DNA of 6,542 nt from assembly GCA_030591745.1 (NCBI GenBank), contig JAUVAM010000231.1:1-6542 (forward strand), written 5' to 3'. The notes under the pieces were generated by a model. It worked only from the letters and a program-made list of their open reading frames with translations, searched no databases and was not told where the DNA came from. The translations under genes were made by a program, and so were the position numbers. This document shows positions 1 to 5,957 of the stretch, piece after piece (the first letter of the stretch is position 1; every line of letters begins with the position of its first letter). The stretch comes from Deltaproteobacteria bacterium (lineage in GTDB: Bacteria > Myxococcota > B64-G9).

Positions 1-1080
1 CACACCCGCACAGGAACGGTCAAGGGCAAGTTCGCCTACATGTCCCCCGAACAGTTCGAAGGCCTGGTGGATCAACGGGCGGACGTCTGGGCGGCAGGCG
101 TGGTGCTTTGGGAAACCCTGGCCGGCAAGCGCTTGTTCAAGGGTCCAACCGATGCGGTCACCATGCAGCGGGTGATTGCCCTAACCCCCACCCCCCTGCA
201 CCACATCAGGCCAGAGATCCCCAAGGCCATCGACAAGGTGCTGGCCAAGGCCTTGGACAAGAACCCGGAAACGCGCTACGCCTCGGCCCGAGACCTTAAG
301 AATGACTTGCTCCAGGCGGCCCACCCATTGGTCCTGGACGAAATGGCTTCGTCCATAGACATTGAGGCAGATTGCCTGGGTGGGGGGCCGGTCGACCCCG
401 GCACGGATCCTGAAGCCTCCGACGGAACGACCCCTGGCTCGGTACATTTCAACCACAGCCCAGCGGAGGGGAGCGACAACAGGACCCGCTCCTATTCCTC
501 CATCGACGCCAACCCAACCATAAGAAAGGGGCTCCGCCATTTGATGATCGGACTGGCTGTCGTCCTCCTCTTGGGCGGTGGCGCTGGGGGCCTCTGGTGG
601 TTTCTGAACCAAGATCAAACGCTGCCGCCAGACGCCGACCCGCCCCCAGCGGTCGACGCGGGTTCGCCTGCCGCAATCGATGCCGGCACATCCACGATCG
701 ACGCTGGCAGCAGCACCGACGGCAACAGCCAGGCTCAGGCAGACACCCATATCGCGGCCAAGGCGGATCCCCGCCGGCCCAGGCCCATCAAGCTGACGCA
801 GAGACGAATCGAAAAAACGCTGCGCCGCCATGGCGCCAAGTTACAAGCTTGCGCCGATCAGAATCTAATTAAAGACGGCCGCTCAGACGTGAAATTGAAG
901 CTGCGTTTCTCGATACTTCGCACGGGCAGGGTGGGCAAGGTCCAACTGCTGCCCGCCTCTATCGAAACCACGGCCTTTGGTCGCTGCATGAAGAAACGCA
1001 TCAAGAAAATCCGCTTCCCACGACATGTGGACAAGCAGATATCCATCTCAATCCCGCTGCAGTTTAGAGTCTTGAAATAG
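1..1080 (+). CDS. Transmembrane Ser/Thr protein kinase with AgmX/PglI-like (TonB-like) C-terminal domain, 5' partial
   Basis: The frame is open from base 1, so this is the 3' end of a longer gene; 359 residues are visible. It starts inside the activation segment of a Hanks-type kinase ([14 protein letters not shown], residues 5-18). The subdomain IX motif DVWAAG (28-33) and the subdomain XI Arg in [12 protein letters not shown] (Arg about 92) follow. The ATP-binding lobe, the catalytic HRD and the DFG lie upstream of the window, so activity cannot be judged. A polar linker (106-178) leads to one membrane helix (about 181-202, nt 541-606) preceded by basic residues, which predicts a cytoplasmic kinase and a periplasmic C-terminus. 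The periplasmic linker (203-263) is rich in Asp-Ala-Gly and Pro. The last 95 residues or so resemble the AgmX/PglI C-terminal domain: a CADQ Cys (284), a strand-rich centre ([20 protein letters not shown]), a second Cys in FGRC (329), then IRFP and a final PLQFRVL. The two Cys probably form a disulfide. The kinase assignment is secure; the tail family is a motif-level call. Confidence 0.93.
   Translation, partial: HTRTGTVKGKFAYMSPEQFEGLVDQRADVWAAGVVLWETLAGKRLFKGPTDAVTMQRVIALTPTPLHHIRPEIPKAIDKVLAKALDKNPETRYASARDLKNDLLQAAHPLVLDEMASSIDIEADCLGGGPVDPGTDPEASDGTTPGSVHFNHSPAEGSDNRTRSYSSIDANPTIRKGLRHLMIGLAVVLLLGGGAGGLWWFLNQDQTLPPDADPPPAVDAGSPAAIDAGTSTIDAGSSTDGNSQAQADTHIAAKADPRRPRPIKLTQRRIEKTLRRHGAKLQACADQNLIKDGRSDVKLKLRFSILRTGRVGKVQLLPASIETTAFGRCMKKRIKKIRFPRHVDKQISISIPLQFRVLK
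541..606 (+). other. Single transmembrane helix of the kinase
   Basis: The stretch after IRKGLRH is a run of about 22 hydrophobic and glycine residues ending in LWWFL. The basic residues on its N-terminal side fit the positive-inside rule. It separates the cytoplasmic kinase from the Asp/Pro-rich linker and the C-terminal domain, which should therefore be periplasmic. Confidence 0.85.
790..1077 (+). other. AgmX/PglI-like, TonB-C-related periplasmic domain of the kinase
   Basis: About 96 residues. The order of elements matches the tail known from myxobacterial AgmX and PglI gliding proteins: an amphipathic helix ([17 protein letters not shown]), a beta strand with [13 protein letters not shown], a helix with the second Cys ([15 protein letters not shown]) and a final strand ([12 protein letters not shown]). 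The Cys codons are at 850-852 and 985-987. In that family the Cys pair is presumed to form a disulfide. The assignment is by pattern recognition without a profile search. Confidence 0.65.
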
Positions 1081-1088
1081 AAAACCGA

Positions 1089-3041
1089 CTACTTCGCACG
1101 GCGGATGAAATAGATGTCTCCACCGCCACGCTTGCGCAATCGGAAAATAGCCGGCTTGCCCTTAACCAACTTCACCGTGGCGTCAAAACGGCCGTCCTTT
1201 CCAAGGGGGACAAGCTTGCCGTTCACGTGCAGTGTGGACCCCAGCGCGGCCATGCCACGGACCCGACCGGCGCCGGCCTTGTCGATGCGCAGCAAGGGAG
1301 CGGCGTTCTGAAAAGACAACAACAACTTGTTCATCTGTGAGGAATGCAGCTCCTTGCCGGACGCATCCTTGGCCGTCTGGTACCAGTAATAGGTACCCTC
1401 GCCCAGTTTGCCCGCCTTCAGTTTGAAACGGTTCCCTGAGACTTCCTCGGAGACCAGGGCTTTCTCCAGATCGTCCTCACCGAAAAAACGAACCAAATAC
1501 TTTGCTGCATTTTCGACCTTTTCCCAGCGGAAAGTCAAGGCGGGCACCGACCCCTGAAAATAGATCTTGGTCTGGACACCCGTATCCCGCACGACATTGG
1601 TCAAAGCCCCCGAACGCTTCATGCCCAGAGCAGGATCTTTGCCCAGCTCAAGCAAACCCGCCCGTCCAGCCTTCCCATCCCTGACCATGCGCCAAAAATA
1701 CTTACGCGGCTTGATGCGAGCATAGACAAATCTCTTGCCCTTAACCGGTTCACTGATCAGGGGCTTTTCAAAACCCCGATTGGTGGCGATCTCCAGGCGC
1801 GCATCCTGCCCCTCCGGGACCTGCTTGAAGGAAAAACCCACCCGGGACATACGTCGATCATAAAAGATTCTGGTGCGAAGTCCCTCTCTGGCCCACACCA
1901 TGGCCTTGCCCATGGACCTGGGGCCGGTCGTCTTGCCCCGCTTGCCCACCGCCATCATCTGCCCGGCCGACAATTCAAAACGCTCGTCTCCAACTTGCAC
2001 ATCCGCCGCACCCGCATGCACCTGAATGGTGGTGCCCTTGCGGCTCGTGCTCACCTGGGTGTCGGCGGTCAAACCCCTGATCCGAGCCCGAACTTCGGCA
2101 TGGGGGGTGCTGACCTCCTGCGAGCTGGCCTTCAACTGCCCACGCACCAGTTGGATGCGGGCCCGACCTGCCTGGATACGAATCTTGCCTTCGCGACCCT
2201 TCGGGGACTGCCGGGCACCCAGATAAACAACCTTGCTGCGCCTGGACAACTCCAAGACCCCGCCCAGATCATCGGCCAAAGTCACTGCCTTGTTGCCTAC
2301 CTTGATTTCAGAGGAAGGCAAGAGCACCGTGTTTCGCTTGGCTGGACGGGAGAACCGCTTGGCCTCTGGTGCCTTGACGCGACTCCGGCGACGTCGGTCG
2401 ACCAGGCGAGTTTCTAATTCTTTGGCATCCAGGATCTCGGCTTGGCCGAAGGTGAGCTGAAAACTCTCGCCGCTGGACAAAGTGCGAGCATCCTCGCCCT
2501 CTCCGATGGTGGCCTTGCCCATGATCATCTGGATGCGTACGCCATTTTCACCACGCGTCAAGCGGGCTTGACCATCGCCGAGGATCATGAATTCTGAACT
2601 ATCACCAAAGATCAGGCGGAATCCCGCACTGCCGCCACCCGCGGTGACCTCCATCTCGCCGCTGCCCAACAGCAGGGCAAATCCCCCGGCCACGTTGGCC
2701 AAAGACAGTTCTGAATTGGCTTCCAGCATCAAGCTGCGCCCATCCGCAAAGCGAATGCCGGCGCGGCTCTTGTCACCGGTCCGGATGGTATCCTCGATGG
2801 CAATCACCAGACCGTTGGCTGCGTTTTTCCAGGCACCGGATTCGCCCTGACGCCACTCCACCAAGCCCTGAAGCTCGAACAACTCGGCAAAAGGCTTGGC
2901 CTTGGCCACATCCGTCGCTGCGTCGGGCGGCCGAGCCACCTCTTCCTGGCACCGTGAACAAGAAGCCCCCAAGCCCCAAAGGCTCAGAAGAAACAACCCG
3001 GCCCAAAGCCCATGTCTACTTTTTGGGGTAAAGTTCCACAT
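1089..3041 (-). CDS. Exported, probably lipid-anchored FecR-domain protein with Fn3-like and Ig-like modules
   Basis: A 650-residue protein. The N-terminus has a basic start, a hydrophobic core (LWAGLFLLSLWGLG) and GASC, so it is exported and may be a lipoprotein at Cys28, although Gly at -3 is not the best lipobox. Residues about 53-200 form a FecR domain with the hallmark run IRTGDKSRAGIRFADGRSL (86-104). A basic, Arg-rich linker (216-236) leads to a second FecR-like region (about 237-368) with AEVRARIRGLTADTQV, then VHAGAADVQVGDERFELSAGQ. Two Fn3-like modules follow (about 400-466 and 498-577), each ending in a Y(F/Y)W motif (KYFWRMVRDG, GTYYWYQTAKD). A C-terminal Ig-like module (about 582-648) contains LHVNGKLVPLGKDGRFDATV. 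FecR of the iron-citrate system is a sigma-regulator, but this domain also occurs in many envelope proteins with no sigma factor, which fits here. It is downstream of, and overlaps, the barrel gene. No Shine-Dalgarno is visible before the ATG at 3041, so translation may be coupled to the upstream gene. The ligand and exact role are unknown. Confidence 0.88.
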   Translation of the reverse strand: MWNFTPKSRHGLWAGLFLLSLWGLGASCSRCQEEVARPPDAATDVAKAKPFAELFELQGLVEWRQGESGAWKNAANGLVIAIEDTIRTGDKSRAGIRFADGRSLMLEANSELSLANVAGGFALLLGSGEMEVTAGGGSAGFRLIFGDSSEFMILGDGQARLTRGENGVRIQMIMGKATIGEGEDARTLSSGESFQLTFGQAEILDAKELETRLVDRRRRSRVKAPEAKRFSRPAKRNTVLLPSSEIKVGNKAVTLADDLGGVLELSRRSKVVYLGARQSPKGREGKIRIQAGRARIQLVRGQLKASSQEVSTPHAEVRARIRGLTADTQVSTSRKGTTIQVHAGAADVQVGDERFELSAGQMMAVGKRGKTTGPRSMGKAMVWAREGLRTRIFYDRRMSRVGFSFKQVPEGQDARLEIATNRGFEKPLISEPVKGKRFVYARIKPRKYFWRMVRDGKAGRAGLLELGKDPALGMKRSGALTNVVRDTGVQTKIYFQGSVPALTFRWEKVENAAKYLVRFFGEDDLEKALVSEEVSGNRFKLKAGKLGEGTYYWYQTAKDASGKELHSSQMNKLLLSFQNAAPLLRIDKAGAGRVRGMAALGSTLHVNGKLVPLGKDGRFDATVKLVKGKPAIFRLRKRGGGDIYFIRRAK

Positions 3042-4527
3042 TCAGAATAACCACGTCGCCTGCGCTGATTTTTACTTTTCGACGCTGGGTCACATAGCCG
3101 CGTCGGGAGATCAACACATCAAATTTTCCGGTTTGTAGTTTAAGCTTGAAGGAGCCATCCTTCTTCTTGGCTTTCACTTTCATCTTGCGCGTGGGAATGG
3201 AGATCAAAGCGGGCAACACGCCACCACCAGCCGCCCGCACGGTGCCCTTCAGAGTGCCGTATGTCGGGCCCGTGGCCGGCTGCATGCGAATGGTCAAAGG
3301 CGTCTCCGACTTCTTGCTGACCATGACCACCTCGGTGGTCGTCTGGTAGCCATCGGCACGAACCTGAACCTTGTGTGGTCCCGCCTCACCTGGGCAAGAA
3401 GTGAACTGCCCTTTCTGACCGTCGGTCATATACAGTGTGGCTTCATTGCCTGATATGGATACCTGCGCCCCGGAGACAGGTCTCCCCGTGTTGGCATCCA
3501 GCACCAGGCCGACCACTCGACTGAGAATCTTGGGGGCAGCCGGCACCTCGACGCGCTTCTCGACGATCTTCTCGACTATCTTTTCCCTCACCTCAACCCG
3601 AGCTTCCGACTCGGGCAAGACACCAAACTCATAACCAATCCCAGCGAAAAGATTATAGGCTGGAATCCGTGCGGCACCAGCCGGTGCGGAGGTGCCCATC
3701 ACACCGATGTCCGTGCCCAGCATACAAAACAAACCATGCTTCTTGAGAGGCCAGGCCCGAGCGCCGAGGGTTATCCAGCCCGGATTGTCTCCAAACGACA
3801 ACTCGTCAGCCCCTATGCCCACGGCCATACCAAACTCCAAAAAGGGTGCCACCCAGGCGAAACGATAGGCGAAACCCAATTGAACCAAAACCTGATCGTG
3901 GGGGTTGATGCCCGCACCGAACTGCTGGGCCTCGTTGATCGGGTGGTCGAAAATAAAACGGGAGTTATCGAAGTGATATCCTACATTGAGGGCCACAACG
4001 GCTTCGGGAAGAGGACGCAAATCGAAAGTAGTCAAAATTCGCGTGCTGATACCATCGCCCGAAAGCTCCAAAGAACCATCGCCGGAAGGGAAAACCGACT
4101 GCAGACCCAGGCCCATGGAAAACCAGTCCGCCAACTTGTAGCCGTAACGCACACTCAAGTGCGGATCGCCGACAGACTGCGTATGCTGGGGATCAAAAGA
4201 CGTGTTTTGATTCGTGGTCAGGGCCATGCCCGCAGCGAACTCCAGTCCCGTGATGGGCACAAAGGCCATGCTGACCCGCCCGATCATGCGGTGATTCTCG
4301 TCGCCATCGGTCAAAAAATCGCTGAGCGTGAAGTACTCCAGGCTGCTACCCACCACAACCGTCCATGGTTTATAAGTGTCTGCCGTCCATGCCCGCCACA
4401 CGCTTCGCTGCCCAGTGGGCCCATAACCATCGGGCTCCACTCGTTCGGGCTGCTCTGCCCAAGCCGTACCGCCTAAAAAAACACCCAATAGGATAAACCC
4501 CATCAAGGGCTTGAAAATTCGCTTCAC
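3016..4527 (-). CDS. Outer-membrane beta-barrel protein with VEK linker and two carboxypeptidase-regulatory-like modules
   Basis: I chose the GTG at 4527 (503 residues) over an in-frame GTG at 4554. An AAGGA Shine-Dalgarno sits 7 nt before it, and the protein then begins with a normal signal peptide (MKRIFKPLMGFILLGVFLGG, cleavage likely after AWA, residue 24). Residues about 48-302 have alternating aromatic and hydrophobic strands separated by polar turns (for example LSVRYGYKLADWFSMGLGL, VLVQLGFAYRF, YNLFAGIGYEFGV), as in outer-membrane barrels. A charged linker VEVREKIVEKIVEKRVEV (311-328) follows. Then come two beta-sandwich modules of the carboxypeptidase-regulatory type: 337-415 (VVGLVLDANTGRPVSGAQV, with RADGYQTTTEV) and 423-500 (GTLKGTVRAAGGGVLPA, with KKDGSFKLKLQTG and RRGYVTQRRKV). 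Related barrel proteins often end in a peptidoglycan-binding OmpA domain; none is present here. It is first gene of an operon with the FecR-domain gene. A structural, adhesive or sensing role is possible, but the function is not known. Confidence 0.87.
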   Translation of the reverse strand: MKRIFKPLMGFILLGVFLGGTAWAEQPERVEPDGYGPTGQRSVWRAWTADTYKPWTVVVGSSLEYFTLSDFLTDGDENHRMIGRVSMAFVPITGLEFAAGMALTTNQNTSFDPQHTQSVGDPHLSVRYGYKLADWFSMGLGLQSVFPSGDGSLELSGDGISTRILTTFDLRPLPEAVVALNVGYHFDNSRFIFDHPINEAQQFGAGINPHDQVLVQLGFAYRFAWVAPFLEFGMAVGIGADELSFGDNPGWITLGARAWPLKKHGLFCMLGTDIGVMGTSAPAGAARIPAYNLFAGIGYEFGVLPESEARVEVREKIVEKIVEKRVEVPAAPKILSRVVGLVLDANTGRPVSGAQVSISGNEATLYMTDGQKGQFTSCPGEAGPHKVQVRADGYQTTTEVVMVSKKSETPLTIRMQPATGPTYGTLKGTVRAAGGGVLPALISIPTRKMKVKAKKKDGSFKLKLQTGKFDVLISRRGYVTQRRKVKISAGDVVILNVELYPKK

Positions 4528-4534
4528 GAAGGCT

Positions 4535-4539
4535 TCCTT
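4535..4539 (-). promoter_or_regulatory. Shine-Dalgarno of the barrel gene
   Basis: Read on the minus strand, AAGGA lies 7 nt before the GTG at 4527. This decides the start against the in-frame GTG at 4554, which would place nine extra residues (beginning VVSSRKEA) ahead of a good signal peptide. Confidence 0.75.
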
Positions 4540-4575
4540 TCTCGAAGAAACCACGTTTGTTCAATATCTTGAGAG

Positions 4576-4603
4576 AATATGCCCTGGGCCGAGGCAAGGT
4601 CAA
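4576..4603 (-). promoter_or_regulatory. Sigma70-like promoter of the barrel/FecR operon
   Basis: On the minus strand, TTGACC (4598-4603, 5 of 6 to the -35 consensus) is followed after 16 bp by CATATT (4576-4581, 4 of 6 to TATAAT). The predicted start of transcription near 4569 gives a leader of about 42 nt that contains the AAGGA Shine-Dalgarno. Spacing and position are both sensible. A promoter match by eye remains a prediction. Confidence 0.5.
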
Positions 4604-4620
4604 GTAAGCAAAACAAAAAT

Positions 4621-4638
4621 TCTTGACACACCTCAAGA
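4621..4638. repeat. Inverted repeat TCTTGA-N6-TCAAGA, candidate operator
   Basis: A perfect 6-bp inverted repeat with a 6-bp centre (arms 4621-4626 and 4633-4638). It overlaps the TTGACA box of the lipoprotein gene. A further TCTTGA occurs at 4567-4572, at the predicted transcription start of the minus operon, and the related TCAAGT is at 4600-4605. This arrangement could bind a regulator acting on both divergent promoters. Six-base arms also arise by chance, so the call is tentative. Confidence 0.35.
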
Positions 4639-4654
4639 GTCCTGTGACATAGAT
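4623..4654 (+). promoter_or_regulatory. Possible promoter of the Cys-rich lipoprotein gene
   Basis: A perfect TTGACA (4623-4628) faces the lipoprotein gene. No good -10 lies at 16-18 bp; the closest candidates, around GACATAGAT (4646-4654), match TATAAT poorly. If it is used, transcription would begin almost at the ATG at 4663, giving a very short leader or none. The -35 box is clear and the rest is uncertain. Confidence 0.3.
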
Positions 4655-4662
4655 CCCATAAC

Positions 4663-5937
4663 ATGAAGAATTCTCTTTCCATGCTTTTCCTCGCGCTCGT
4701 CCTGCCTTCGGCTTGTGTTTTGCAGCCCATGGACTACTCAGATCGCGCCTGTAGCAGCGATCACCCCTGTCCGGACCAACTGATCTGTGTCGAACGACCC
4801 ATCTCTCCCATCCAGTCAAGTTCCGCATGTGTCGCAACAGACGAGGCCTTCACCTGCGTGTCCGGGGCCCTTTTTTGCGGTTCCAACGATCAGGGCACAT
4901 GGCTGGAGCGATGCCTGCCCAGCGAACACGGCACCGAATTCCTTGAAGCCTGTGAAGAAAACACCGCTTGCAAGCCCCCGATTGCCTTTTGCGCCGGCCC
5001 CTGCGAATCCGAAGAGGACTGCTCGGCCGAGCTCACCTGCGATTTGGGGATGGAGCTCTGCCTCCCCAGAACAAGTTGCGATACTTCTTGGTGTGATCCC
5101 AATGGCCGGGTCTGCATCAATGAGGTCTGTTGCAATGTGCCCACCAACGCCCCCACGAGCTCCGAAGTAGAACCGATCTGCGACTGCTATCTCTCGGCCA
5201 GCACAAGCCCAGCGCTCACCCCCGAAACCTGCAACCTGCAAGGCCGGGTTCACCTGATTCCCATGAGCATGGAGAACGCCAAGGAAACACCTGGACTGTC
5301 CATCAGAATCTACGACGCTGAAGACCGGCATACTCCACTGCAAGAGGGGGCTGTCTTCGCCGCGACATGGGATGATGACAACGGCCACTATGAATTCACA
5401 AACCTGCCAACCAATCGAGAATACATCGTCCAAAACCAGGCCGGGACCAACGTCAACAACGAAGAGGTCGTGACCAGCACCCACTTTGGATACACATTGC
5501 GGGCGGAACACTGCGACATGGCTGGCTTTGCCACACAGGCTTTTGGAGCCCTGACCGCGGCCAACTACCAGCGCCTTTCAGAAAACACGCCTCTCAACTT
5601 GGGTTTCGTGATGGGGCGCATCGTGGATTGTTCCTCCGATTCTTTGCCGATGGGAGAATGCGCCGCGTCCCTGGGCCTCTTCCCTCGTCACATCGGGCGC
5701 CAGTATTATTTTCCAGACGAAGCAATATTGACCCCGGATTCCTCCACACCCCCACGACAAACCACAAGCAACAAGGGCTACTACGCTTTCACCTGCGTAC
5801 AGCCTGTTGAAAATCGGATCGTCTTCACGGCCGCCATCTCCTCCACCTTGGTTACTTTGGATTCAATTGACCTCTGGGTTCTGCCGGGGGCCGTATCTAT
5901 CGCTCATCCCCGCATACCCGAAAACCGACTCCCCTGA
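4663..5937 (+). CDS. Cys-rich lipoprotein with two carboxypeptidase-regulatory-like modules
   Basis: A 424-residue protein. The N-terminus MKNSLSMLFLALVLPSAC is a short signal peptide with a probable lipidated Cys at 18 (Pro at -3 departs from the strict lipobox). Val at +2 gives no inner-membrane retention signal, so an outer-membrane location is likely. Residues 30-190 hold 22 Cys in motifs such as CSSDHPCPDQLIC, CESEEDCSAELTC and CINEVCC, like the Cys-rich repeats common in myxobacterial surface proteins and probably disulfide-bonded. Residues about 190-260 (GRVHLIP, then DDDNGHYEFTNLPT) and about 316-392 (MGRIVDC, then SNKGYYAFTCVQP) look like two carboxypeptidase-regulatory-like beta-sandwich folds, the second with inserted loops. 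The ATG at 4663 was chosen because it supplies the basic residue of the signal peptide; there is no clear Shine-Dalgarno before it. The gene is divergent from the barrel operon and convergent with the PEGA gene. Its binding partner is unknown. Confidence 0.85.
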   Translation: MKNSLSMLFLALVLPSACVLQPMDYSDRACSSDHPCPDQLICVERPISPIQSSSACVATDEAFTCVSGALFCGSNDQGTWLERCLPSEHGTEFLEACEENTACKPPIAFCAGPCESEEDCSAELTCDLGMELCLPRTSCDTSWCDPNGRVCINEVCCNVPTNAPTSSEVEPICDCYLSASTSPALTPETCNLQGRVHLIPMSMENAKETPGLSIRIYDAEDRHTPLQEGAVFAATWDDDNGHYEFTNLPTNREYIVQNQAGTNVNNEEVVTSTHFGYTLRAEHCDMAGFATQAFGALTAANYQRLSENTPLNLGFVMGRIVDCSSDSLPMGECAASLGLFPRHIGRQYYFPDEAILTPDSSTPPRQTTSNKGYYAFTCVQPVENRIVFTAAISSTLVTLDSIDLWVLPGAVSIAHPRIPENRLP

Positions 5938-5957
5938 GCCATCAGCGCCAAAAAGCA

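Noticed and set aside
181..831. Long minus-strand frame of 216 codons opposite the kinase gene
   Set aside because: It lies wholly antisense to a kinase with clear motifs. Its composition is Arg/Gly/Val-rich with no recognisable domain, as expected for the complement of GC-rich coding DNA.
1081..1088. Possible terminator in the gap between the convergent kinase and FecR genes
   Set aside because: The 8-bp gap has no hairpin with a T run on either strand.
3736..4476. Plus-strand frame of 246 codons opposite the barrel gene
   Set aside because: The opposite strand has a signal peptide, barrel strands and a good ribosome site. This frame shows no domain or ribosome site and is a shadow.
4552..4554. 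Upstream GTG as the start of the barrel gene
   Set aside because: It would absorb the Shine-Dalgarno into the coding region and add nine residues before a well-formed signal peptide. The GTG at 4527 is better placed.
4370..4837. Minus-strand frame of 155 codons spanning the divergent intergenic region
   Set aside because: It overlaps both real genes and would run through both predicted promoters. It is rich in Arg, Trp and Gly with no domain pattern.
4816..5511. Minus-strand frame of 231 codons opposite the lipoprotein gene
   Set aside because: The plus strand has a lipoprotein signal and ordered Cys motifs. The antisense protein shows no recognisable features.
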